Of a DNA stretch of 49,071 bases, positions 24,552-32,254 are shown one piece after another (positions within the stretch are counted from its first letter, which is position 1; the number at the start of each line of letters is the position of its first letter). Source of the stretch: Cardiobacteriaceae bacterium. Lineage in GTDB: Bacteria > Pseudomonadota > Gammaproteobacteria > Cardiobacteriales > Cardiobacteriaceae. The stretch spans positions 1-49,071 of the forward strand of contig JAGBJT010000018.1 in assembly GCA_017934275.1 (NCBI GenBank). Reading direction: 5' to 3'. The position numbers were made by a program, and so were the translations under genes. A model generated the notes under the pieces. The model ran no database searches. It saw only the letters and a program-made list of their open reading frames with translations, and was not told where the DNA came from.

Positions 24552-26597
24552 ATGTCATTAGAAAATAACCTCTTTTACCGTTTTGATGCCAATCCTGATT
24601 ATCGAAAATTAAAAGCCGAAGATGCTTATCCTGCAATTTCACAGATATTAAAAGATAACCAAGCGGCAATAGCAAAAATAGTTGCAGAAAATAAAAATAA
24701 CCGTTCTTGGGATAACTTGATGTTAAAACTTGCCGAACTTGACAATAACTTATCTCTTGCATTTTTTCCGCTCGGTCATTTGCATAGTGTTTTGAGTGAA
24801 AAAGATTGGCGTGATGCTTATGAAAAAATTCTGCCTGAATTATCTGAGTATTCCTCGCAAATGAGCCAAAATCAGGAGTTATATCAGGCAATTTTGGACT
24901 TAAAAAATTCTGCTGAATTTATAAAACTCTCGGATACGAAAAAGAAGATTATCAATGATGAAATTGCCGATTTTGAACGCCGCGGTGTCAATTTAGCCGA
25001 AGATAAAAAAGAAAAATACCGTGAAATTAACCGAGAATTATCAGAACTGACTACTAATTTTTCGAATAATGTTTTAGATGCAACTAATGCTTGGGAGTTG
25101 TATTTAGAAGAAGACGATTCTCGCTTGCAAGGTTTGCCGAATTCTGCTATCTCGATGCTAAAAAATTTAGCTATCCAAAAAGAAAAACCGCACTCTTACC
25201 GCTTAACTTTAGATGCTCCTGTTTATATTGCGGTTATGTCTTATGCCGAAGATAGAAAATTAAGAGAAATTATTTATCGCGCTTATAACGCTCGGGCTTC
25301 TGAATTATCTGATAACGGCAAGTTTAATAACTTCAAGAATATAACAAGAATTAGAGAATTACGGCAAGAGCTAGCTCAATTACTTGGTTTTGAAGACTAT
25401 GCTGCACTTTCTACCGCCGACAACAAAATGGCGAAAAATCCGCGAAAAGTTGCGGAATTTCTAGAAGATTTGCGAGAAAAATCTTACGCGGCAGGCAAAC
25501 GGGAAATAGAGGAACTCGAACAGTTTGCCCGCGAAGAATTGCAAATCGAAAAATTAGAGGCTTGGGATATTTCTTTTGCTAGCGAAAAAATGCGTCAAAA
25601 ACGCTACCAGCTCTCGCAGGAAGATTTGCGTCCGTATTTTCCGCTCTCGAAGGTGATTTCTGGAATGTTTGCGATTGTGGAAAACCTCTTTGCCGTGAGT
25701 TTTGTGCAAGAAGAGGCGGAACATCTCTGGCATCGCGATGTTCGTGCTTTTGCGATGCTTGATGCAAACGGTAAAACTCGCGCGAGATTTGCTCTCGACC
25801 CCTATGCACGGGAGAAAAAACGCGGTGGTGCTTGGATGGATAGTGCAGTTGAGCGGTTTTTTGACGGTGAAAATAAGCAAATTCCGACCGCTTATTTAGT
25901 GTGCAATTTCACGCCGCCAGAAAACGGCGAGGCTTACATCACGCTCGATGAGGTAACAACTTTATTCCACGAATTCGGACACGGCTTACACCATATGCTG
26001 ACCACGGTTGATGAATATCAGGCGGCGGGAATTAACGGTGTGGAATGGGATGCGGTCGAGCAACCGAGCCAATTTATGGAAAACTTCTGCTATGAGCCCG
26101 AATGTCTAAAAATGATTAGTGCGCACCGTGAAACTGGCGAGCCTCTGCCGCAAGATTTGCTCGACAAGGTAATTGCCGCGAAAAATCATCATTCTGCGAT
26201 GGCGATGTTGAGACAGTTGGAATTTGCGATTTTTGACCTGCGCGTGCATTCCAAGGAATTTCAAAATGCCGATGTATTAGAGATTTTGCGGCAGGTTCGC
26301 CGTGAAGTCGCGGTTGTGCCTGAATTTGCCGATAACCGTTTTCCGATGCAGTTTTCGCATATTTTTGCGGGCGGTTATGCCGCTGGTTATTACAGCTACA
26401 AATGGGCGGAAGTGCTGTCTGCGGATAGTTTTTCTGCTTTTGAGGAAGAGGGCGTGCTTAATCCGCAAACTGGTGCGCGGTTTTATCGGGAAATTCTTGC
26501 GCGCGGTTCATCTCGAAGCTCGCAGGAGAGTTTTATTGCATTTCGCGGTAGAGAACCGAATACCGATGCGCTATTGCGTCATAACGGCATCAAATAA
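24552..26597 (+). CDS. prlC: Oligopeptidase A (M3 zinc metallopeptidase)
   Basis: Cytoplasmic peptidase that degrades signal peptides and other short peptides. 681 residues, matching E. coli PrlC/OpdA. The zinc motif HEFGHGLHHML lies near residue 473. Downstream Glu in GVEWDAVEQPSQFMENF serves as third ligand, and GGYAAGYYSYKWAEVLSADSF is a family signature. A GGAG Shine-Dalgarno precedes the ATG. It is followed by a bidirectional terminator shared with mltG. Confidence 0.94.
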   Translation: MSLENNLFYRFDANPDYRKLKAEDAYPAISQILKDNQAAIAKIVAENKNNRSWDNLMLKLAELDNNLSLAFFPLGHLHSVLSEKDWRDAYEKILPELSEYSSQMSQNQELYQAILDLKNSAEFIKLSDTKKKIINDEIADFERRGVNLAEDKKEKYREINRELSELTTNFSNNVLDATNAWELYLEEDDSRLQGLPNSAISMLKNLAIQKEKPHSYRLTLDAPVYIAVMSYAEDRKLREIIYRAYNARASELSDNGKFNNFKNITRIRELRQELAQLLGFEDYAALSTADNKMAKNPRKVAEFLEDLREKSYAAGKREIEELEQFAREELQIEKLEAWDISFASEKMRQKRYQLSQEDLRPYFPLSKVISGMFAIVENLFAVSFVQEEAEHLWHRDVRAFAMLDANGKTRARFALDPYAREKKRGGAWMDSAVERFFDGENKQIPTAYLVCNFTPPENGEAYITLDEVTTLFHEFGHGLHHMLTTVDEYQAAGINGVEWDAVEQPSQFMENFCYEPECLKMISAHRETGEPLPQDLLDKVIAAKNHHSAMAMLRQLEFAIFDLRVHSKEFQNADVLEILRQVRREVAVVPEFADNRFPMQFSHIFAGGYAAGYYSYKWAEVLSADSFSAFEEEGVLNPQTGARFYREILARGSSRSSQESFIAFRGREPNTDALLRHNGIK

Positions 26598-26610
26598 TTG
26601 TTCACAGATA

Positions 26611-26643
26611 AAAAAATTCCCCTTATGAAAGGGGATTTTTTTA
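26611..26643. terminator. Bidirectional terminator between prlC and mltG
   Basis: ATTCCCC and GGGGAT form the stem with loop TTATGAAA, flanked by A and T runs on the two sides, so it can stop transcription from both convergent genes. Confidence 0.85.
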
Positions 26644-27867
26644 TTTCTCAATTGCGGCTTTTTCTTCTGTTTCTATTTGAGACTTTTCTTCTGGCGTATC
26701 GGATTGAGCTTGTTTTTCTTGCTCGCTTTCTGTTGCGGTAGTTTCTTCCGTAAGCGTTTCGGATTTTTCTACCGAATTACCGAGTTTTTCCTGATTTTCC
26801 GCGGGTTTGACAATGATTACATCAAGATTTTCCGCGGAATTGTTGGGATTGGTCGCAGCAGGTTTTTCGCTACTAGATTCGATTTTGCGCCAATTTTTGA
26901 CCGCCTTTTGGTGTTCTTCGTAGGTTTTAGAGAATTTATGACCGCCCGTGCCGTCCGCTACGAAATAAATATTTTCGCTTTCATCGGGATTGGTCGCAGC
27001 ATAAATCGAGGATTTTGACGGCAAGGCAATTGGTGTTGGCGGCAGACCGTTACGGGTGTAGGTGTTATACGGTGTGTCGGTTTGTAGGTCGGTTTTGCTG
27101 AGTTTGCCCGTGTATTTATCACCGAGCCCGTAAATCACGCTTGGGTCGGTTTGCAAGCGCATTTTCTGTTGCAGGCGGCGGTGAAAAACTCCGCTGATTG
27201 CTTCCCGTTCGGCATCAAGGGCGGTTTCTTTTTCCACAATCGAGGCAAGAATTAGTGCTTCGTAGGGATTGTCCAAAATTGCGGCAGTCTCGGAGCGCGC
27301 TTCCCAAGCTTTTTCAAGTTCCGTTGTAAGTGCGGCATTCATTCTTTTTAAGATTTCGATATCGCTGTCGCCGTATTGATAGTTGTAGGTTTCTGGCAGA
27401 AATTGCCCTTCCAACGCACCAGAAATACCGAGCATTTCGGCAATTTGCTTGTCCGTTTTACCGTTAGTTTCGTGCTTGATGTGTTCGGCTTTACTTAACA
27501 CCTCGCGCAAATCAGCAAATTTCTTACCAGGGACGATTTTGATTTGCAAAACAATGACTTTCCCCGCTACCAAATCTTCGAGCAGCTCAATCGGCGTGGT
27601 TTTTGGCGTGATGAGATAGTCGCCTGCTTTGATTTTGGCGGCTTTTCCCGTAAAACGGCTATAAATTTCGAGTGCTTGCGGATAGCGAAGACCGTTATTT
27701 TTGGCGAGATTGTCAGAAATAACTTTGATATTTGCCCCTTTGGGAATGTTGAGCACGCCTGGTTTTAGCGGTTCGGAAAGAGATTTTTCGGCATCTTTGT
27801 AAAGGTATGCACCGTAAGCAATTGCGCCAAGAATGATGAAAACAAAAAGAAAACGGAAAAATTTCAT
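26641..27867 (-). CDS. mltG: Endolytic murein transglycosylase
   Basis: Inner-membrane lytic transglycosylase that cuts nascent glycan strands and sets their length. 408 residues: an N-terminal membrane anchor (FLFVFIILGAIAYGAYLY), a LysM-like part and the YceG domain with the catalytic Glu in ASIVEKET near 210. Other signatures are LEGQFLPETYNY, QTDPSVIYGLG, TPYNTYTRNGLPPTPIALPS and FVADGTGGHKFS. E. coli MltG is 340 residues; the extra about 75 residues form an acidic Glu/Thr/Lys-rich tail after KNWRKIESS, probably disordered in the periplasm. Monocistronic. Confidence 0.93.
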   Translation of the reverse strand: MKFFRFLFVFIILGAIAYGAYLYKDAEKSLSEPLKPGVLNIPKGANIKVISDNLAKNNGLRYPQALEIYSRFTGKAAKIKAGDYLITPKTTPIELLEDLVAGKVIVLQIKIVPGKKFADLREVLSKAEHIKHETNGKTDKQIAEMLGISGALEGQFLPETYNYQYGDSDIEILKRMNAALTTELEKAWEARSETAAILDNPYEALILASIVEKETALDAEREAISGVFHRRLQQKMRLQTDPSVIYGLGDKYTGKLSKTDLQTDTPYNTYTRNGLPPTPIALPSKSSIYAATNPDESENIYFVADGTGGHKFSKTYEEHQKAVKNWRKIESSSEKPAATNPNNSAENLDVIIVKPAENQEKLGNSVEKSETLTEETTATESEQEKQAQSDTPEEKSQIETEEKAAIEK

Positions 27868-27931
27868 AAATATTTCTCTTAAATTTTGTGTTTGGTCTGA
27901 AAAGTTCCGTATTTTGTCAGAAAGTTGGCAA

Positions 27932-27964
27932 TAAAAAACGGGATTGTTAAGTCCCGTTTTTTGT
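27932..27964 (-). terminator. Terminator downstream of the LRR gene
   Basis: An ACGGGA/TCCCGT stem with an 8-nt loop lies between A and T runs. It lies between the LRR stop (28114) and the mltG start (27867) and separates the two transcripts. Confidence 0.8.
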
Positions 27965-28013
27965 TTAGGTTTTGTCTAAAAATTGATATTTGACGGTTGA
28001 TTTGCAAATTCAA

Positions 28014-28068
28014 AAAAGCGGGGAGTGGGGCAGCAGCCCCACAAGCCCCTCTCTTTTTTTTTTTTTTT
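28014..28068. repeat. Nested hairpin followed by a 15-T tract
   Basis: An inner perfect stem GTGGGGC/GCCCCAC (28025-28042) has loop AGCA. It lies inside an outer GCGGGG/CCCC(T) pairing. T15 follows at 28054-28068. On the plus strand it looks like an oversized terminator, but no plus-strand gene precedes it. Confidence 0.65.
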
Positions 28069-28113
28069 CGGAGAGCGGTAAAAAATGAATTTTTAGATAC
28101 GCCCTTTAATAAA

Positions 28114-29565
28114 TCAAATACCGATTGCTTGCAAAATTTTCTGCCAGAAGGATTGACCTTTTTCTTGCAAAAACTTCTTTCCGTAATCGCGCAAATGCGG
28201 TTTGAGCTTTTTGAATGAGCGAGGTAAGCGTTTAATGCTCGTGCCTTCCAGCTCCAAGGCGATAAGTTTAGGCAAATTGCCGAAATGACTAGGCAAATTT
28301 TGCAAATGACGGTTTTCCGACAAATTCAAATGACTTAAAGATTTCAGCTTGTCAAAATCATCTGGCAATTGATTAAGCAAGTTGTTGCTGATATCTAAAT
28401 TGCTTAATTTCGGCAGAGTTGGGAATTTTTTCGGCAGCTTAGAAATCTGGTTGTTACTAACATTCAGCGCGCCTAAATTCACCATAATCGCAATATTTTC
28501 AGGTAATTCTTCAAGCTGATTGAAGCTTAAATTTAAGCTGTTAATTCTGAATAAGTTTTCAAAACCTGCAGGTAATTTTTTAAGATTATTTTTATACAGC
28601 GTAAGTTCTTTTAATGTTTTTAATTTACCGAATGTTTCAGGTAAAGAACCTAAATTATTTCGGTGAAGATTGAGAGTTCTTAGATGCTCACACTTGCAAA
28701 TATTCGTATCAACAGTGCTGATTTTATTATTCGAGATATCAAGTTCTCTTAATTCTCGCAGATGAGTTATGGAAGATGGAAATTCGCTGAATAAATTCGA
28801 ACGCAGATTGAGTTGGCGGAGATTTTCTAATTTAGAAAAACTTTGGGGAAGAGTTTCAAGACTGTTAATTGATAAATCGAGTTCGACGAGATTGTTCAGA
28901 TTACCGATTTCTTCGGGAAGAGTGCTTAATTTTGCACCGCTAATTGTGAGTTTTTGTAGTTTGCCTAATTGACTAAATGATTTCGGGAGTGTAAATTCTC
29001 CCCCCCCCCCGAGAGTCAAAACAACAAGTTCTTTCAAATCACCGAACTGTTTGGGAAGAACGAATGAATTGCCGACAGCATCAAATTCCGCCAAGTGTTT
29101 TAGATTAGTGAAACCTTCGGGTAATTCGCCGATGCGGTTCGTGTATGGACAAGTGCTTTTCGGGTCGTTTTGCATTTTCAAAATTTGCAAATTCGGCAAT
29201 TTCGCAATTGATTTCGGTAGTTTTGTGAGTGAATTGTTGGAAATATCCAAATATTGCAGGTTTTGCAAAAGTCCAAAATCTTCCACAATTTCGCTGATGC
29301 CAAGCTTTTTCAAATCCAATTTCTGCATATCTTGCAGCGGCTCGATTACTCGCGGGAAAATTTCTTCTGGAATATTCTGCTCATCCGCCCAGTCGAATAA
29401 TTCATACCAATCCCAGTTATTTTCAAAGTCGTAATCGGCAAGTCCCGCCAAATCCCAGAACTTCTTCGGAATCATGTTGCAGGTCAGATTGATGTATTGA
29501 ATACGGGGAAGCAGTTGCTTGAATGTGTCAGGAAGCTTGACCAAAACATTGTATAGTCGTTTCAC
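28114..29565 (-). CDS. Leucine-rich-repeat protein, C-terminal fragment
   Basis: Bacterial LRR repeats of about 23 residues with the pattern LxxLxLxxNxLxxLPxxfxxL run through nearly the whole 483-residue frame, about 18 units, ending in a basic tail. No signal peptide. The displayed start is GTG 29565, inside repeat copy 5, and gives MKRLYNVLVKLPD. The first five codons come from the repeat. Joined to the fragment at 29635-30033 after removing the repeat, it forms one 604-residue LRR protein. An 11-G run (29000-29010) interrupts the unit LVVLTLGGGGEFTLPKSF. Whether this fragment is translated on its own is not known. Relatives are often effector-like or scaffold proteins. Confidence 0.75.
   Translation of the reverse strand: MKRLYNVLVKLPDTFKQLLPRIQYINLTCNMIPKKFWDLAGLADYDFENNWDWYELFDWADEQNIPEEIFPRVIEPLQDMQKLDLKKLGISEIVEDFGLLQNLQYLDISNNSLTKLPKSIAKLPNLQILKMQNDPKSTCPYTNRIGELPEGFTNLKHLAEFDAVGNSFVLPKQFGDLKELVVLTLGGGGEFTLPKSFSQLGKLQKLTISGAKLSTLPEEIGNLNNLVELDLSINSLETLPQSFSKLENLRQLNLRSNLFSEFPSSITHLRELRELDISNNKISTVDTNICKCEHLRTLNLHRNNLGSLPETFGKLKTLKELTLYKNNLKKLPAGFENLFRINSLNLSFNQLEELPENIAIMVNLGALNVSNNQISKLPKKFPTLPKLSNLDISNNLLNQLPDDFDKLKSLSHLNLSENRHLQNLPSHFGNLPKLIALELEGTSIKRLPRSFKKLKPHLRDYGKKFLQEKGQSFWQKILQAIGI
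29000..29010. repeat. 11-bp poly-C/G tract inside the LRR gene
   Basis: Eleven C on the plus strand (G in the gene) encode GGGG within one LRR unit. The present length keeps the frame; slippage by one base would cut off about 295 downstream residues. Confidence 0.75.
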
Positions 29566-29658
29566 TTCAAAATAATACTGCGTTAGCTTCGCCTCGCCGT
29601 ATTAGGTATACTGTCTTCGGCTCGCTGCCTTGTCTTATTTTGAATTGAAACGACTATA
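29552..29658. mobile_element. Correia-like element, copy 5 (inserted in the LRR gene)
   Basis: The TA at 29552-29553 and at 29657-29658 flank the 103-bp element proper (29554-29656). Deleting the element with one TA rejoins HIDAS and YNVLVKLPD in frame within a perfect LRR unit. This defines the target site as TA and the duplication as 2 bp. The core matches copy 1. Confidence 0.95.
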
Positions 29659-30033
29659 TGAAGCGTCGATGTGGGAGAGATTTTCAATTCTGCCGAGGTT
29701 TTCAGGCAAGTGATGCAAGCGATTCCAAGAAATGTCCAGCTTTTGCAAATTTTTCAAAGCACAAAAACTATTCGGAAGATGAGTGATGTAGTTTTTGCGC
29801 AAATTAAGTTCTTTCAAATTGACAAGTTGCGAGAAAGTGCTGGGAATGTATTTAATTTCCAAATCGGATAAATCCAATTGTTCTAGATTTGAGGCGGCAA
29901 TCAAGTTGCTTGGAAAGCGTTCTTCGGGAATTTTCATCTCCCTTGCCCAATCTAAAAGCGGGGTGTTTTCTTCGTGAAGATTGACTTCGACGCGTTTTTT
30001 CGCGCGATATTTATTCATTTTCGGTTCTGCCAT
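29635..30033 (-). CDS. Leucine-rich-repeat protein, N-terminal fragment
   Basis: 132 residues: a basic start (MAEPKMNKYRAKKRVEVNLHEEN, split) without a signal peptide, then LRR units EQLDLSDLEIKYIPSTF, KELNLRKNYITHLPNSF, QKLDISWNRLHHLPENL and SHIDASY. The reading frame then enters repeat copy 5, which adds SRFNSK and a stop. AGGAG lies about eight bases before the ATG. A TACAAT -10 hexamer with an A16 run in the spacer lies upstream. Together with the downstream fragment this was one gene of 604 codons. The native protein is probably lost or shortened to its first four to five repeats. Confidence 0.8.
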   Translation of the reverse strand: MAEPKMNKYRAKKRVEVNLHEENTPLLDWAREMKIPEERFPSNLIAASNLEQLDLSDLEIKYIPSTFSQLVNLKELNLRKNYITHLPNSFCALKNLQKLDISWNRLHHLPENLGRIENLSHIDASYSRFNSK

Positions 30034-30063
30034 AAAAAGCTCCTGTTTTGTTGGAAAAAATCG

Positions 30064-30096
30064 ATTGTAAAGCGTTTTTTTTTTTTTTTTGCTAAA
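30064..30096 (-). promoter_or_regulatory. Candidate promoter of the LRR gene with a 16-A/T tract in the spacer
   Basis: Minus strand: TTTAGC (30091-30096), A16 (30075-30090), CGCTT, TACAAT (30064-30069). The spacer of 21 bp is longer than the optimal 17, and would change with tract length. The start of transcription would be near 30056, ahead of a good Shine-Dalgarno. Confidence 0.5.
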
Positions 30097-31404
30097 TTAT
30101 TTTTGACTAACCAGCCACTCCTGGTCGAGAGCGCGGAGTTTGGCTAATTTTTCGGCGAATTTTTTTTCAAATCCGCGACTGTTTGGTTCGTAAAAAACTG
30201 TGCCATTTAGCTCTTCGGGTAAATATGTTTGCCCTGCGGCATAGGCGAATTCTTCATCGTGCGCGTAGCGGTAATTTTCACCGTAACCTTCGTTTTTATG
30301 AATTCTGGTCGGAGCGTTGCACAGATGCTTTGGCACGGCGGAGTAGGGGTTTTCTTCAACGGCAGCAAAAGCCTTTTTCATCGCGAGATAGGAACTATTA
30401 CTTTTCGGCGCAAGTGCGAGATAGACAATCGCTTGCGCAATCGCTAAATATCCCTCTGGCGCACCAAGCCGTTCGAATGCTTGATAAGCATTGAGTGCGA
30501 CGGTAAGCGCATTTGGGTCAGCATTAGAAATATCTTCACTCGCTACACAAAGCATCCGACGGCAAATAATTAACGGGTCAGCTCCCGCATTCACCATTCG
30601 CGCAAACCAATACATCGCAGCGTCCGCGTTGCTACCGCGTAGAGATTTATGAAAAGCGGAAAGCACTTCGTAAAAATAATCGCCGTTATGGTCAAAAATC
30701 TTCGGTTGGTCGGAGAGAATTCGGTCAATTGCTGCATCAGGACTGATTTTGTCGCTGATGGTAATAAGCAATTCTTCGAGGCGATTGAGAGCTTTACGCG
30801 CATCACCGTCGGAATAAATCGCGATTTTTTCAATAATTTCTTCGGACAGGAGAGAAGTTTTTCCGAGTTTGTCAAGAGCTTGTTCGATAACCGCCGCAAT
30901 ATGCTCTTTTGTAAGCGGATTTAAGCGAAAAGTCCGCAGCCGCGAGAGTAGGGCGTTGTTGATATTGAAAGCGGGATTTTCCGTGGTCGCGCCAATCAAA
31001 ATTACCGTTCCGTCCTCCACAAAGGGCAAAAAAGCGTCCTGCTGTGCCTTGTTGAAACGGTGAATCTCATCGATAAAAAGTAGCGTCCGTCTGCCAAAAC
31101 GGCGTTTTTCTTTGGCTTTATTGATTTCCTCGCGCAAATCTTTTACACCCGAAAATACGGCAGAAAGAGAAACAAAATCCGCATCAAATTCCCGTGCGAG
31201 CAACAGCGCAAGCGTTGTTTTACCCGAACCAGCTGGTCCCCAAAGCAACATCGAAAACGGTCGGTTTTTAGCTATCGCCGCAGAAATAGCGGAATTTTTC
31301 TCGGTTAAATGCTCCTGCCCGAGATATTCACAAAATTTCTTCGGGCGCATTTCTTCGGCAAGAGGACGACTGCGGTTAGAAAAAAGCGAAATTTGTTCTT
31401 GCAT
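30097..31404 (-). CDS. rarA: Replication-associated recombination protein A
   Basis: AAA+ ATPase related to clamp loaders that acts at stalled forks with SSB. 435 residues. The N-terminus has PLAEEMRPK and EYLGQEHL, then Walker A GPAGSGKT (56-63), Walker B LLFIDEIHRFNKAQQDAFLP and sensor LIGATTENPAFNINNALLSR. The C-terminal MgsA-type domain has AMYWFARMVNAGADPLIICRRM, APEGYLAIAQ and YRYAHD. Length is normal. The T16 tract lies seven bases beyond its stop. Confidence 0.94.
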   Translation of the reverse strand: MQEQISLFSNRSRPLAEEMRPKKFCEYLGQEHLTEKNSAISAAIAKNRPFSMLLWGPAGSGKTTLALLLAREFDADFVSLSAVFSGVKDLREEINKAKEKRRFGRRTLLFIDEIHRFNKAQQDAFLPFVEDGTVILIGATTENPAFNINNALLSRLRTFRLNPLTKEHIAAVIEQALDKLGKTSLLSEEIIEKIAIYSDGDARKALNRLEELLITISDKISPDAAIDRILSDQPKIFDHNGDYFYEVLSAFHKSLRGSNADAAMYWFARMVNAGADPLIICRRMLCVASEDISNADPNALTVALNAYQAFERLGAPEGYLAIAQAIVYLALAPKSNSSYLAMKKAFAAVEENPYSAVPKHLCNAPTRIHKNEGYGENYRYAHDEEFAYAAGQTYLPEELNGTVFYEPNSRGFEKKFAEKLAKLRALDQEWLVSQK

Positions 31405-31450
31405 AGGAAATTGAGTGATTTTGCCTAGTTATAGCGCATAAACAGCTAAT

Positions 31451-31482
31451 AAAAAACGCCCCAAAATTTGAGGCGTTTTGTT
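31451..31482 (-). terminator. Terminator of hupB
   Basis: AAACGCC and GGCGTTT pair around CCAAAATTTGA, followed by T on the minus strand. It lies 20 bp after the hupB stop. Confidence 0.8.
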
Positions 31483-31501
31483 TATTTTTTGCCGCTAAAA
31501 A

Positions 31502-31822
31502 TTATTTTTTCTTTGATTTTTTAGCTGCTTTTTTTCTAGCTTCCGCACCTTCTTTAACCGCATCTTTCAAATTTCTGCTTGGTTTGAAAGCTGGGATTGT
31601 GGTGGCAGGAATAGTGATTTTTTCGTGAGTTTGTGGGTTTTGACCAACTCTTTCAGAGCGTTCGCGAGTTTCGAAAGTTCCGAAGCCGATAAGAGTAACT
31701 TTTTCGCCTTCTTTGAGGGTTTCATTCACTGCATCAAAAAACGCGTTCAAAGCATCATTTGCTTGAGTTTTGGTGATGCCAGCAGCTTCTGCGATAACAG
31801 CAACTAATTCAGTTTTATTCAT
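31502..31822 (-). CDS. hupB: DNA-binding protein HU with a basic tail
   Basis: Nucleoid-associated HU. The core (about 90 residues) starts MNKTELVAVIAEAAGITK and shows the arm motif VGQNPQTHEKITIPATTIPAFKPSRNLKDAV (split by family variation: NPQT instead of NPRTG). The protein is 106 residues; the extra C-terminal piece ARKKAAKKSKKK is a Lys/Ala tail not present in E. coli HU, similar in kind to short AlgP/histone H1-like tails. It occupies the canonical position after lon. Confidence 0.93.
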   Translation of the reverse strand: MNKTELVAVIAEAAGITKTQANDALNAFFDAVNETLKEGEKVTLIGFGTFETRERSERVGQNPQTHEKITIPATTIPAFKPSRNLKDAVKEGAEARKKAAKKSKKK

Positions 31823-32213
31823 ATGTTTTCAGCCTTTGTTTAAGTGTTGAGTTAAAAAATAAACTGGTATTTATAGATGAAACTAAAAAATAATTTCTAA
31901 TTTCACCGATAAAAGCTTGTTACTACAACTAATAACGGCGGTATTTTTATCACTAATCGAAATAAAGTCAAATTATTTTTAATTTTTATCTCCAATTTAT
32001 TTAACTGAAATATCACAAAATTATTTGCAATTATTCGTAAATTAAAGCTATTTAATTCCGCACAAAAGCTTGTGTGAGTTGAATTTTGCCGTGTTTTTTA
32101 TTAGCAATAAATGGTCAATTTTTCTACTCTCTTTGCGTTTATTTTTTTATGACTTAACATCAAAAATACGATTATTAAGCAGATTTGCAAGTTAAACAGG
32201 AAATAAATTTGCG
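31823..32213. other. Long AT-rich intergenic region upstream of hupB
   Basis: About 390 bp without a credible ORF. It must hold the hupB promoter (minus strand). Several TA-rich stretches could be -10 hexamers, and I cannot choose one. No hairpin of note until the lon terminator at 32214. Confidence 0.4.
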
Positions 32214-32246
32214 AAAAAAATGCCGCTTTTTTGCGGCATCTTTTTT
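32214..32246 (-). terminator. Terminator of lon
   Basis: ATGCCGC, loop TTTTTT, GCGGCAT, flanked by A and T runs. It lies just after the lon stop and reads on the minus strand into T residues. Confidence 0.88.
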
Positions 32247-32254
32247 ATGGGAAC

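Noticed and set aside
28114-29565. Treating the C-terminal LRR frame as an independent complete gene
   Set aside because: Its start codon and first residues come from repeat copy 5, and removal of the repeat joins it in frame to the upstream LRR fragment.
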